64,000 nt of DNA from JALORV01 sp963791235 (GTDB lineage: Bacteria; Pseudomonadota; Gammaproteobacteria; Burkholderiales; Burkholderiaceae_F). The DNA lies in the NCBI GenBank assembly GCA_963791235.1, contig CAWBRW010000029.1, positions 1,178,001 to 1,242,000 of the forward strand, in the 5' to 3' direction. Each line of letters begins with the position of its first letter. Within the stretch, counting starts at the first letter, position 1. Shown piece by piece: positions 9,382-22,660 of this stretch. The notes below the pieces were generated by a model. The model was given only the letters and a program-made list of their open reading frames with translations, was not told the origin of the DNA and did no database searches. The position numbers and the translations under genes were made by a program.

Positions 9382-9993
9382 AGCGCGTGGGTCACTTGCG
9401 CATGCGTGCGTGCACCGTCACCTTGCTCGCCGTTGCCATGGGGTGCGGACCTGCCGAAGCGCACCTCGATGCAACCGGCATGGGTCCGGTGTACGACGGT
9501 CTGATGCACTTTCCTGACCAGCCCCGAGGATCTGGTGCCTGCGCTGGCGTTGGCGCTGTTGGCAGGGTTGCGAGGCGCGCCCTACGGGCGACGGGCGATG
9601 TTCACGCTGCCGGCGGCGTGGTTGCTGGGCAGCCTGTTCGGATTGACCGCGGCAACCACCAGCGGCGGCGCGCTCGGGGCATCGTTCTGGTTCCTGCTGC
9701 TGGGGGGCCTGGTCGTGGCCGATGCGAAGCTCTCGCTGCGCTCGATGACGGCGCTCGGTGCGTTGCTCGGCCTTGCTCACGGCTACCTCAATGGAACGGG
9801 AATGGGCCTTTCCGTAGCGTCGGTCGCGGCGGCGCTCGGACTGGCTGCTGCGGTGTTCGTACTGGTCGTCCTCGTCGCCGCGCTCGTCGTTCGACTGCGC
9901 GCGCAGTGGGCACGAATCGCCGTGCGTGTCGGAGGAAGCTGGATTGCCGCGAGCGGCCTGCTCATGCTCGGCTGGTCCATCCGCGGCGTCTAG
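9378..9993 (+). CDS. Third HupE/UreJ-like membrane protein (one frameshift)
   Basis: ATG at 9378 overlaps the previous stop. A signal peptide ends near GPAEAH, then DATGMGPVYDGLMHF leads into the frame break. Removing one C at 9513-9514 continues with LTSPEDLVPALALALLAG and four to five membrane helices to a stop at 9993. The segment GPVYDGLMHF-LTSPEDL matches the position of the HPLSGADH motif in its neighbour, with His kept and the Gly-Ala-Asp replaced. This suggests a diverged copy. The gene closes the cluster and is followed directly by a hairpin. Confidence 0.7.
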
Positions 9994-10031
9994 TGCAGCG
10001 TCCATGCTCGTTTGAGCCTGGACGCTGCACT
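9992..10031 (+). terminator. Strong hairpin at the end of the DUF3604-HupE cluster
   Basis: A perfect 13-base inverted repeat (AGTGCAGCGTCCA with TGGACGCTGCACT) encloses a T/C mismatch and a second 4-bp stem, GCTC/GAGC, with a GTTT loop. It begins inside the stop codon of the third HupE-like gene. There is no T-run, so it may act as an mRNA 3-prime end stabiliser or a weak terminator. Confidence 0.6.
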
Positions 10032-10462
10032 GCTGCCCGCCCTCCCGCGGCGGACGCGCCCTATCACCGCTATTGACCGGCCACTGCAAGGCGCCGAGGC
10101 AGTCCGAGCGCCTCGCGCGACCTGAAAGACCTCTTTAGCGCAACCCGGTCCACTCGCCCACCAGAATTGGAACGGACCTGGACCAAGGTCCCGTTGAATC
10201 GGCCGCCCGAGCTTGATACGGTGCTGCTGCGATAGGCAAGGATGCGGTGCTATGGCCCGTGGTCGACGATGGCGCTGACGCGCCCTTGCAATGAACTGAG
10301 CGCCGACAACCTTCTCGCCAGGTCAGCCTGTTCAGGTTCACCGGCACGATCACCAAGGTGACCTTCAGGATCGAGCGGGAACCGAAGGCGGCAACGTGTC
10401 ATAAGAGGCTTCAAGGTGCTGAGAGCCCGACTTGGAGCGCGAAAGGGCGGGATGTGGTCGCG
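10032..10462. other. Gap without a recognised gene
   Basis: About 430 bases between the hairpin and the next gene. Open frames here are short, lack ribosome sites and show no recognisable protein features. I see no tRNA, no clear promoter and no repeat. Confidence 0.5.
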
Positions 10463-10816
10463 ATGAGAGAGGCGCTGGTCCTGGCAGCGATCGGCGAAGC
10501 TGCGACCGGGGCGGCGTTGCTGCTGGTGCCGTCGCTGGTCGGGCAAGTGCTGCTCGGTGCGGAACTGTCGGGAATCGCCGTGACCGTGGCGCGTGTGGCC
10601 GGCATCGCCTTGATCGGACTGGGCGTTGCGTGCTGGCCGGGACCGCCACGAATCGGCATGTTGATCTACAGCGCGGCCATCACGCTGTATCTCGCATACA
10701 TCGGTGTGGCGGGCGCCTTGACGGGCATCCTGCTGTGGCCTGCGGTCGTACTACACGCAGTCCTGACGATCCTGTTGATTCGGCCCTCGACCAGCGATCA
10801 GCAAAAGAAAGCGTAG
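10463..10816 (+). CDS. Small integral membrane protein
   Basis: 117 residues from ATG 10463, chosen because the hydrophobic domain starts right after it; a GTG three codons earlier is an alternative. Four membrane helices are evident: ALVLAAIGEAATGAALLLV, GIAVTVARVAGIALIGLGV, GMLIYSAAITLYLAYIGVAG and LLWPAVVLHAVLTILLI. The C-terminus is short and charged (QQKKA). I do not recognise a family or function. It stands alone between two non-coding stretches. Confidence 0.6.
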   Translation: MREALVLAAIGEAATGAALLLVPSLVGQVLLGAELSGIAVTVARVAGIALIGLGVACWPGPPRIGMLIYSAAITLYLAYIGVAGALTGILLWPAVVLHAVLTILLIRPSTSDQQKKA

Positions 10817-10986
10817 AGCAACGTACTGAGCGATCGGCAGTTTTGGCCCGCCCTTGTAAAGCTCATTGACAACGTCCACTGCCACGTGCGCAATCTCGCA
10901 ATCGCCTCGATGGTCATGGCAAGTTCTTGTGTACGCCATCGAGGAATGCATCAAAGCAACTTTCATTGACATCGAGTGGAGCAGAA

Positions 10987-11538
10987 ATGAAATCAGTCAA
11001 GATCAGTTTGATGCTGGCCGCCGCCGTGCTGGCCGCAGGATGCGTTTCGCAGCAGACCTACGACACCGAGGTGAAGAAGGCCGATACCTATTCAGCGTTG
11101 AATCGGCAGTTGTCGACAGAGCTGAGCGCCGATCAGGCGCAAATCACACAGTTGCAGAACCAGTTGAAGGTCACGTTGGTCAACGAAGTTCTGTTTCCGG
11201 AGGGTGGCTGGACATTGAGCCCGAAGGGCGAGGCGGCGCTGGCCAAGATTGCACCGACGCTGGCGGGACTCAAGGGGCAACAGATCGTTGTCGAGGGTTT
11301 CACTGACAACGAACCGATCGGCCCGGCGCTGAAGGCGCGCTTCCCGTCCAATCTTGAGCTCTCCTCGGCCCGCGCCGACAGCGTGGTTCGTTATCTCGTG
11401 TCGAAGGGCGTTCCTTCGAACATCATTTCGGCGCAGGGCTTCGGCGAATCCCGGCCTGTAGCGACTAACTCGACGCCGCAGGGTCGCGCCAAGAATCGTC
11501 GCGTCGAGATCATCATTGCCGCGGCCAGCCGGCCGTAG
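10987..11538 (+). CDS. OmpA-family lipoprotein
   Basis: 183 residues from ATG 10987, preceded by GGAG. The signal peptide ends in the lipobox AAGC. A short coiled segment (DTYSALNRQLSTEL, QAQITQLQNQL) leads to a C-terminal OmpA-type peptidoglycan-binding domain: VEGFTDN, NLELSSARADSV, AQGFGES and the closing GRAKNRRVEI. It should sit in the outer membrane and bind the cell wall non-covalently, like Pal or YiaD proteins. The coiled segment may mediate oligomerisation. It lacks a Tol-Pal context, so a Pal assignment is not supported. Confidence 0.85.
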   Translation: MKSVKISLMLAAAVLAAGCVSQQTYDTEVKKADTYSALNRQLSTELSADQAQITQLQNQLKVTLVNEVLFPEGGWTLSPKGEAALAKIAPTLAGLKGQQIVVEGFTDNEPIGPALKARFPSNLELSSARADSVVRYLVSKGVPSNIISAQGFGESRPVATNSTPQGRAKNRRVEIIIAAASRP

Positions 11539-11552
11539 GGCAATCGGGCCGT

Positions 11553-11576
11553 GCAGGCCGTGTCAGGTTGGCCTGC
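11553..11576 (+). terminator. Hairpin after the OmpA-family gene
   Basis: GCAGGCC at 11553-11559 pairs perfectly with GGCCTGC at 11570-11576 around a 10-base loop, 15 bases past the stop. No T-run follows, so termination is uncertain. Confidence 0.35.
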
Positions 11577-11685
11577 GCGCCCCCGACGCCCAAAGCATCA
11601 CAATCTTCCTCAATATTGCCAAACCGACGTGGGCGCCGCGGACCGGTGTATCGAAGCCCGACTCGCTTGAAATACGGATCGCATC

Positions 11686-12522
11686 ATGAAGACTGAAGTG
11701 CTGAATATCCGATGCAGTACTCGGTGGGCTTTGGCCGTGATTGCCTCCGCCGCGGCGCTGCTCACCGCCCCGGCGCGCGCCGCGATGAGTCCCGAGGAAC
11801 TCGCCAAGCTGGCGCAGAACCCGGTTGGCGATCTGATCAGTGTGCCGTTCCAGAACAACACCAACTTCAATGTCGGGCCGTACAACGGCACCCAGAACAT
11901 CCTGAACATCCAGCCGGTGATCCCGGTGGAGATCAACAAGGACTGGAACATCATCACCCGCACCATCGTGCCGGTTATCTCGCAGCCCCAGCTGTCGCCG
12001 ACAACAGACCGGACCAGCGGAATCGGCGACACGGTATTCAGTGCGTTCCTGTCGCCGGCGCAGCCGCACGGGCTGATCTGGGGCGTGGGGCCGGTGGTGC
12101 AGTTGCCGACCAACACCAGCGACGAGCTGGGCAACAAGAACTGGGGGCTCGGCCCAACGTTCGTTGTATTGCATCTGGAACTTGGCAACCCTTGGGTCTA
12201 TGGCGTACTGGCCAACAACCTCTGGTCGCTGTCGAGCAGCAAACAGGGTGGCTCCTACAACAACGGCCTGATCCAGCCGTTCGTCAACTACAACTTTCCG
12301 GGCGGCCTGTACCTGGTCAGCGGTCCGATCCTGACCGTCGACTGGAAGGCCGACAGCGGGCAGCAGTGGACCGTGCCGCTGGGCGGTGGCATCGGCAAGA
12401 TCTTTCACATCGGCAAGCTGCCGGTAAACACCTCATTGCAGGCGTACTACAACGTGGTGCATCCGGACAACGGCGCCAACTGGCAGCTGCGCGCGCAGGT
12501 GCAGTTCATGTTTCCGAAGTAG
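11686..12522 (+). CDS. Outer-membrane beta-barrel protein (phenol-degradation MetA-like or 'neuromedin U' annotation type)
   Basis: 278 residues with a Sec signal ending at APARAA, a short helical lead (SPEELAKLAQNPVGDL), then alternating amphipathic strands typical of a small outer-membrane barrel (PFQNNTNFNVG, NIQPVIPVEI, IWGVGPVVQLP, VYGVLANNLWSL). It ends in a strand closing with a Phe-Pro-Lys (QVQFMFPK). Proteins of this type are often deposited under the misleading name neuromedin U. The role, possibly passage of a hydrophobic compound, is not known. No partner transport gene lies next to it. Confidence 0.7.
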   Translation: MKTEVLNIRCSTRWALAVIASAAALLTAPARAAMSPEELAKLAQNPVGDLISVPFQNNTNFNVGPYNGTQNILNIQPVIPVEINKDWNIITRTIVPVISQPQLSPTTDRTSGIGDTVFSAFLSPAQPHGLIWGVGPVVQLPTNTSDELGNKNWGLGPTFVVLHLELGNPWVYGVLANNLWSLSSSKQGGSYNNGLIQPFVNYNFPGGLYLVSGPILTVDWKADSGQQWTVPLGGGIGKIFHIGKLPVNTSLQAYYNVVHPDNGANWQLRAQVQFMFPK

Positions 12523-12539
12523 CGGCCGCTGAGCATTAA

Positions 12540-12628
12540 GGCAAGTAGCGACGCGAAGGCGGCCGGGCAGCTGATCTCGTTTTCGCGGCGCCTCGGCTCG
12601 TGACTGAGCCAGCTGGTCGCTACCTGCC
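12540..12628. repeat. Long-arm inverted repeat, possible structured RNA or terminator
   Basis: GGCAAGTAGCGAC at 12540-12552 and GTCGCTACCTGCC at 12616-12628 are complementary at 12 of 13 positions. Inside lie two CAGCTG hexamers (12568-12573 and 12610-12615) that can pair and a GGCTC/GAGCC hairpin (12594-12598 with 12606-12610). It starts 18 bases after the barrel-gene stop and lies just ahead of the glycine riboswitch. Confidence 0.45.
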
Positions 12629-12692
12629 AGTCTGCGTTGTGTCCGCTTCCGAGCCAGCCTCGGGTTACACTCGCAGTTCGCTGAAGTAGGTC

Positions 12693-12880
12693 GAAGCGGG
12701 AGAGCGCATCCGGTGACGGATGCCGCCGAAGGCGCAATCTCACCCGGAATCGCTCAGGTTCAAGAACCGCTTTGTCACCGGCGACTCTGGAGAGACCGCG
12801 ACCGTGAGGACCGCGGCGCCGAAGGGGCAGGGGCCGCGCTGCGAGCGGCTCCCGAACTCTCAGGCAAAAGGACAGAGGGG
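12693..12880 (+). promoter_or_regulatory. Tandem glycine riboswitch upstream of gcvT
   Basis: Two consecutive glycine aptamers are readable. The first has the conserved GCGGGAGAG, GCCGCCGAAGG and GCTCAGG-(loop)-GAACCGC blocks (about 12695-12775). The second has CTCTGGAGAG, GCGCCGAAGGGGCA and CTCTCAGGCAAAAGGACAGAG (about 12783-12878). A short linker joins them, the usual tandem design that senses glycine. It stands directly ahead of the glycine cleavage operon, its standard target. Glycine binding should allow expression of gcvT-gcvH-gcvP so that excess glycine is degraded. Confidence 0.93.
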
Positions 12881-12921
12881 TGCGGCACGACCACGGTCGG
12901 ATCGCGCCCCTTTTCTTTTTT
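12877..12921 (+). terminator. Intrinsic terminator forming the riboswitch expression platform
   Basis: GGGGTGCG (12877-12884) pairs with CGCGCCCC (12903-12910) with one G-U pair, followed by TTTTCTTTTTT. The 5-prime arm overlaps the closing stem of the second aptamer (CAGAGGGG), so aptamer folding and terminator folding should exclude each other: an ON switch by antitermination. The T-run ends 12 bases before the gcvT start. Confidence 0.8.
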
Positions 12922-12932
12922 GCGGGAACTCC

Positions 12933-14012
12933 ATGGGCAAGCGAACTCCTCTTTACGACACACACGTCGCCTCCGGCGCGAAGATCGTCGACTTTGGCGG
13001 CTGGGACATGCCCGTCGCCTACGGATCGCAGATCGAGGAGCATCACGCGGTGCGCCGCGACGCCGGCATGTTCGATGTCTCGCACATGTGCCCGGTCGAT
13101 GTCGAAGGCGTCGATGCGCGCGCGTTCCTCAGGCGACTCGTCGCGAACAACGTCGACAAGCTGACGCAGTCCGGCAAGGCGCTGTATGCCTGCATGCTGA
13201 ACCACGCCGGCGGCGTCATCGACGATCTCATCATCTACTTCCTGCGCGACGACTGGTTCCGCGTCGTCGTGAATGCCTCGACGGCTGACAAGGACCTCGC
13301 CTGGATGGAAAAGGTGCGGCTCGACGGCGACTTCAAGCTGACCATCAAGCCGCGGCGCGACCTGGCGATGATCGCGGTGCAGGGGCCGAACGCGCGTGCG
13401 AAGTTCTGGCAGGTGCGGCCCGCGACGAAAGCCGCGACTGAAGGCCTTGGGCCATTCTTCGCCGCCGAGGTGGGCGAGCTTTTCGTTGCGCGCACTGGCT
13501 ACACCGGTGAAGACGGCTTCGAGGTCATGCTGCCTGCCGTGCAGGCGCCTGCGCTGTGGAAGGACCTGAAGGCGGCGGGCGTTGCCGAAGCCGGTCTGGG
13601 CGCGCGCGACACGCTGCGCCTCGAGGCCGGCATGAACCTGTACGGCAACGACATGGACGAGGCAGTGTCGCCACTCGATGCCGGCCTGGCGTGGACCGTC
13701 GACCTGAAGTCGCCGCGCGATTTTGTCGGCCGCGCGGCGCTGGAGCGCGACGGTGCTCGCCGCGCCGTGGTCGGCCTCAAGTTGCTCGACAAGGGTGTGT
13801 TGCGCTCGCATCAGAAGGTCGTGACCGCCTCGGGCGATGGCGAAGTCACCAGCGGCACGTTTTCGCCGACTCTGGGATTCTCGGTCGCGATGGCGCGCGT
13901 GCCACGTGAAGTAAAGGTCGGCGACACCGTGCAGGTCGATATTCGCGGCAAGCTCATGCCGGCGCAGGTCGTCAAGATGCCGTTCGTGCGGAACGGCAAG
14001 CCACTCATCTAG
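12933..14012 (+). CDS. gcvT: Glycine cleavage system T protein (aminomethyltransferase)
   Basis: 359 residues from ATG 12933, right after the riboswitch terminator. The N-terminus reads TPLYDTHVASGAKIVDFGGWDMPV, a hallmark start of GcvT (quoted motif in two parts: TPLYDTHVASGAKI and VDFGGWDMPV). Further motifs are FDVSHM, the folate-site region LDAGLAWTVD and the C-terminal TSGTFSPTLG. It moves the aminomethyl carbon from lipoylated GcvH to tetrahydrofolate, releasing ammonia. It is the first gene of the operon, spaced nine bases from gcvH. Length and motifs are normal and no frame break is seen. Confidence 0.96.
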   Translation: MGKRTPLYDTHVASGAKIVDFGGWDMPVAYGSQIEEHHAVRRDAGMFDVSHMCPVDVEGVDARAFLRRLVANNVDKLTQSGKALYACMLNHAGGVIDDLIIYFLRDDWFRVVVNASTADKDLAWMEKVRLDGDFKLTIKPRRDLAMIAVQGPNARAKFWQVRPATKAATEGLGPFFAAEVGELFVARTGYTGEDGFEVMLPAVQAPALWKDLKAAGVAEAGLGARDTLRLEAGMNLYGNDMDEAVSPLDAGLAWTVDLKSPRDFVGRAALERDGARRAVVGLKLLDKGVLRSHQKVVTASGDGEVTSGTFSPTLGFSVAMARVPREVKVGDTVQVDIRGKLMPAQVVKMPFVRNGKPLI

Positions 14013-14021
14013 GAGCTCGAA

Positions 14022-14402
14022 ATGAACATCCCATCGAATCTCAAATACACGGCATCGCACGAATGGGTGAAGCGCGGCGACGACGGCCTGCTGTGGGTCG
14101 GCATCACGGATGCCGCCCAGGACATGCTCGGCGATCTGGTCTTCGTCGGCGACTTCAAGGTCGGGGCCAAACTGAAGGCCGGCGAGACCGCTGGCGTGGT
14201 CGAGTCGGTGAAGGCTGCGTCCGATGTCTACGCGCCGGTGGAAGGCGAGATCGTCGCCTTCAACGACTCGCTGGGTTCAGAGCCGCAGCAGCTCAATTCC
14301 GCGCCCTATGACGCCTGGATCTTCAAGATGAAGACGACCGCGTCGATCGATGGCCTGCTCGACGCCAAGGCCTACGAAGCAAACGTCGCCGCCTCCAAGT
14401 AA
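14022..14402 (+). CDS. gcvH: Glycine cleavage system H protein (lipoyl carrier)
   Basis: 126 residues, the usual size. ATG 14022 is preceded by GGAGCTCGAA. The lipoylation motif ESVKAASDVYAP carries the acceptor lysine in its normal place, and GITDAAQDMLGDLVFV and PYDAWIFKMK are family blocks. It shuttles the aminomethyl intermediate between GcvP, GcvT and the dihydrolipoyl dehydrogenase, which is not encoded in this window. It lies between gcvT and gcvP in one operon. Confidence 0.97.
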   Translation: MNIPSNLKYTASHEWVKRGDDGLLWVGITDAAQDMLGDLVFVGDFKVGAKLKAGETAGVVESVKAASDVYAPVEGEIVAFNDSLGSEPQQLNSAPYDAWIFKMKTTASIDGLLDAKAYEANVAASK

Positions 14403-14441
14403 CCGCCGCGACGGCAGACTCCTGAAGATTCCGATACCGCG

Positions 14442-17369
<2,928 letters not shown>

Positions 17370-17373
<4 letters not shown>

Positions 17374-17534
17374 CGGGCGACCGTGGCAGCGGCTACGGTC
17401 GTCGGCTTGGTCTGCGCGGCGGCCAGGGCAGCCTTGTCCTCGTTCGCCAGCGAAGCGACCGAGCTGAAAAGCACCAGCGTAGTAACGACGGCGGCGAAGG
17501 CGGCGATGGCTTGCGGCAGATGCGACTTGGTCAT
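17370..17534 (-). CDS. Small exported peptide downstream of the kinase
   Basis: 54 residues from ATG 17534, with a strong ribosome site (CCGGAGGACACC before ATG). A hydrophobic stretch (AIAAFAAVVTTLVLF) and SSVASLA form a signal peptide or membrane anchor. The mature part is short and rich in Ala, Thr and Val with a few charges (NEDKAALAAAQTKPT). The stop overlaps the end of gcvP by four bases on the other strand. Upstream, at 17588-17614, is a promoter-like motif identical in layout to one ahead of the kinase gene. No family is recognised; it may be a target gene of the adjacent ECF sigma factor. Confidence 0.6.
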
Positions 17535-17587
17535 GGTGTCCTCCGGTTGGCGAGAGTCAGCACGAACGTCTGTCTCTTGATGGTAAG

Positions 17588-17614
17588 GACGTGACCCATC
17601 TGCCAAACCGGACA
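17588..17614 (-). promoter_or_regulatory. ECF-type promoter motif ahead of the small exported peptide
   Basis: On the minus strand: TGTCCGGTTTGG (17614-17603), 11 bases, then CGTC (17591-17588). The same two blocks with the same 11-base spacing occur at 20736-20762 ahead of the kinase. A TGTCCGG box placed 16 bases before CGTC matches the -35/-10 layout of ECF sigma promoters. The CGTC box ends 53 bases before the peptide start. Confidence 0.6.
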
Positions 17615-17684
17615 TCGGCGTGAAACTTCGCGGAACTGGCTGGTTTGCGAGCTTGGATGAGAAACCGAACAAGTTCTTTGCCGC

Positions 17685-20692
<3,008 letters not shown>

Positions 20693-20735
20693 GAGGACCT
20701 CCCACCCGTCAAGCCCAAGCCCTACCAGCCACTAA

Positions 20736-20762
20736 GACGCGTTCTCCCCGCCAAACCGGACA
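20736..20762 (-). promoter_or_regulatory. ECF-type promoter motif ahead of the kinase gene
   Basis: On the minus strand: TGTCCGGTTTGG (20762-20751), 11 bases, CGTC (20739-20736). It is the exact counterpart of the element at 17588-17614. It lies in the 215-base gap between sigma gene and kinase gene, so the kinase appears to have its own promoter. Confidence 0.6.
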
Positions 20763-20907
20763 CGGCGCACACACAGATGGGCGGAGATGACCCTGCGGAA
20801 ATCGTAGTCTTCCTGGCGCTACCAGCAACAGGTCATCGTGCCGCCGATGCGTACGCCAGCGACCCGCTCACGGACCAGGCGGATCGAACAGGTCGAAATG
20901 GGCCGCT

Positions 20908-21462
20908 TCAGCGCTTCAGCGAAACCGACAGCAGCAGCCGGGCGCGCTCCCAGTCGCGCCGCACGGTGCGTTCGTTGATGTCCAGCGCGGCCGCGATCTC
21001 CTGTTCGCTCAGGCCGGCGAAATAGCGCATCTCGACCACCTGTCGAAGACGCTGATCGGTCTTGTCGAGTTCGTCCAGCGCATCGTTGATGCGAATGATG
21101 TCCTCGTCCTGATTGCCGATCGACCCGGCAATCTCGGTACTCAGTGTCAGGTTGGCGTGGCCGCCGCCGCGCCGTTCAGCGTTGCGCTTGCGCGCGAAGT
21201 CGACGATGACATTGCGCAGCACCTGGGAGACGTAGGCCATGAACCGACCGCGGCTGTCGAGATCGATGCGGCCGGCGCCCTGCAGGCGCAGATAGGCCTC
21301 GTGCGCGAGCGAAGTCGTGTCGAGCAGCGTCAACGGGCCGTTTTCTGCCAGCCGTGCGCGCGCCATCCGGTGGATGTCGGCGTAGAGCAACTCGAACAGC
21401 GCGTCCAGCGCCTCGCGGTCGTTCTCGGCGATGCGGCGCAATAAGACGGTGACTTCGCTCAT
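20908..21462 (-). CDS. ECF sigma factor of the kinase-associated (ECF43-like) group
   Basis: 184 residues. Region 2 runs over the first 90 residues and region 4 covers the last 60 (RLRQVVEMRYFAGLSEQEIA, then NERTVRRDWERAR). In region 2.2 the usual acidic DAED motif reads D48-T49-T50-S51 before LAHEAYLRL, so two acidic residues are replaced by Thr and Ser. This is the trait described for ECF43 sigma factors, where a Ser/Thr kinase restores the charge by phosphorylation (EcfP/PknT of Vibrio parahaemolyticus). A kinase gene follows immediately on the same strand. No anti-sigma factor gene is visible. Activity should depend on the kinase; that is inferred. Confidence 0.88.
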   Translation of the reverse strand: MSEVTVLLRRIAENDREALDALFELLYADIHRMARARLAENGPLTLLDTTSLAHEAYLRLQGAGRIDLDSRGRFMAYVSQVLRNVIVDFARKRNAERRGGGHANLTLSTEIAGSIGNQDEDIIRINDALDELDKTDQRLRQVVEMRYFAGLSEQEIAAALDINERTVRRDWERARLLLSVSLKR

Positions 21463-21679
21463 CGTCGCTCCCGGTAACGGGCTGCGGGGATTCTTCCACG
21501 CATCGGCCGCCGTGTCTGCGGTTTTACCGACGTCCGAATACCTCGACCAGCCCGTCCTCGCGGCACCGATGTAGCCAGTTTGTTTCGTCGCCGACGGACT
21601 CGACGCGTCGCTGATCCACGAGTACCCTCCGCGGCCTGCAAAAACCTTTGTTTAGGGGCGCGAACCACACGGGAGAATC

Positions 21680-22578
21680 ATGAAGAAATTGCTCAAGTGG
21701 ATCGGTGGTCTCGCTTTACTCCTCGTGCTGATCGGAGGCGGGCTGGTGATCGCTGCCAACCTGCTGTATCGACCGCAAGCGCGATCGGGTGGTCACGCTC
21801 GACGTCAAGGGCGTGACTGTGGTCAGCGACGAGGCGGCGCTCGCCCGCGGCAAGTACCTGTTCGCCTCGCGTGGCTGCGGCGACTGCCATGCCGCCAACG
21901 GCGCCGGGCGCGTGTTCATCGACGATCCCGCGAGCGGGTTTGTTGTGCGTTCGCCGAACATTACGTCCGGCGGCGTCGTGGCGAAGTACTCCGACGTCGA
22001 CTGGGTGCGCGCGATCCGGCACGGCGTGAAGGCCAGACGGACGCGCGGTGTTCGTCATGCCGAGCGAGGACTACAACCGCTTCACCGATGCCGACGTCGC
22101 CGCGTTGATCGCCTATCTGCGGAGCATGCCTCCGGTGGCCGGCGCGGGGGCGTCGTTCCAGGTTCCCCTGCCGGTCAAGGCGCTCTACGCAGCCGGCGTG
22201 ATCAAGGATGCGGCGGAGAAGATCGACCATGGCCTGCCGCCTGCGACTCCGGTTGTCGAAGGGGTGACGGCCGAGCATGGCAAGTACGTGGCCAATCTTT
22301 GTCTCGGTTGCCACGGGCCGGGTATGGCAGGTGGCAAGATTCCCGGCGGTCCGCCCGACTGGCCCGCGGCGTCGAACCTCACGCCGGGACCGGGAACCGT
22401 GATGACCACCTATGACACGGCCGACAAGCTGAAGGCGATGTTCCGCAGTGGCAAGCGCGCCAACGGAACCCCGATCGCGGTCATGCCCTTCGACACGCTG
22501 CGCGAGCTCAACGACACCGACGTGGCCGCCGTGCATGCCTACCTGAAGACGCTGCCGCCATTGCCCGCCGGCAAGTGA
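21680..22578 (+). CDS. Diheme cytochrome c (two frameshifts)
   Basis: ATG 21680, with GGGAG upstream, opens a membrane anchor (WIGGLALLLVLIGGGLVIA). The protein then continues in the next frame with the first heme site, CGDCH, and after a second shift with the second site, CLGCH, and a closing LKTLPPLPAGK. Shifts fall near 21785-21790 and at 22031-22032; removing one G at the latter gives GVKPDGRAVFVMPSEDY, which reads through. It resembles the membrane-anchored diheme subunit of alcohol or aldehyde dehydrogenases and similar c-type electron carriers. No partner dehydrogenase is adjacent. It is divergent from the sigma gene, sharing a 217-base intergenic region. Confidence 0.8.
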
Positions 22579-22660
22579 CGGTTCGCCGCGGCGCGCAGTG
22601 GTGACTCGCGGCGACGTGCAGGTCGGACGCAGTGATGCGATGCTGCGGCAGGGCACACAC

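Noticed and set aside
10032..10462. Small open frames in the 430-base gap
   Set aside because: No ribosome sites, no coding-like composition and no recognisable features.
21510..21533. Element TGTCTGCGGTTTTACCGACGTC on the plus strand ahead of the cytochrome c gene, considered as a third copy of the ECF motif
   Set aside because: The distance from TGTC to CGTC is five bases shorter than in the two matching copies and the TGTCCGG core is not kept.
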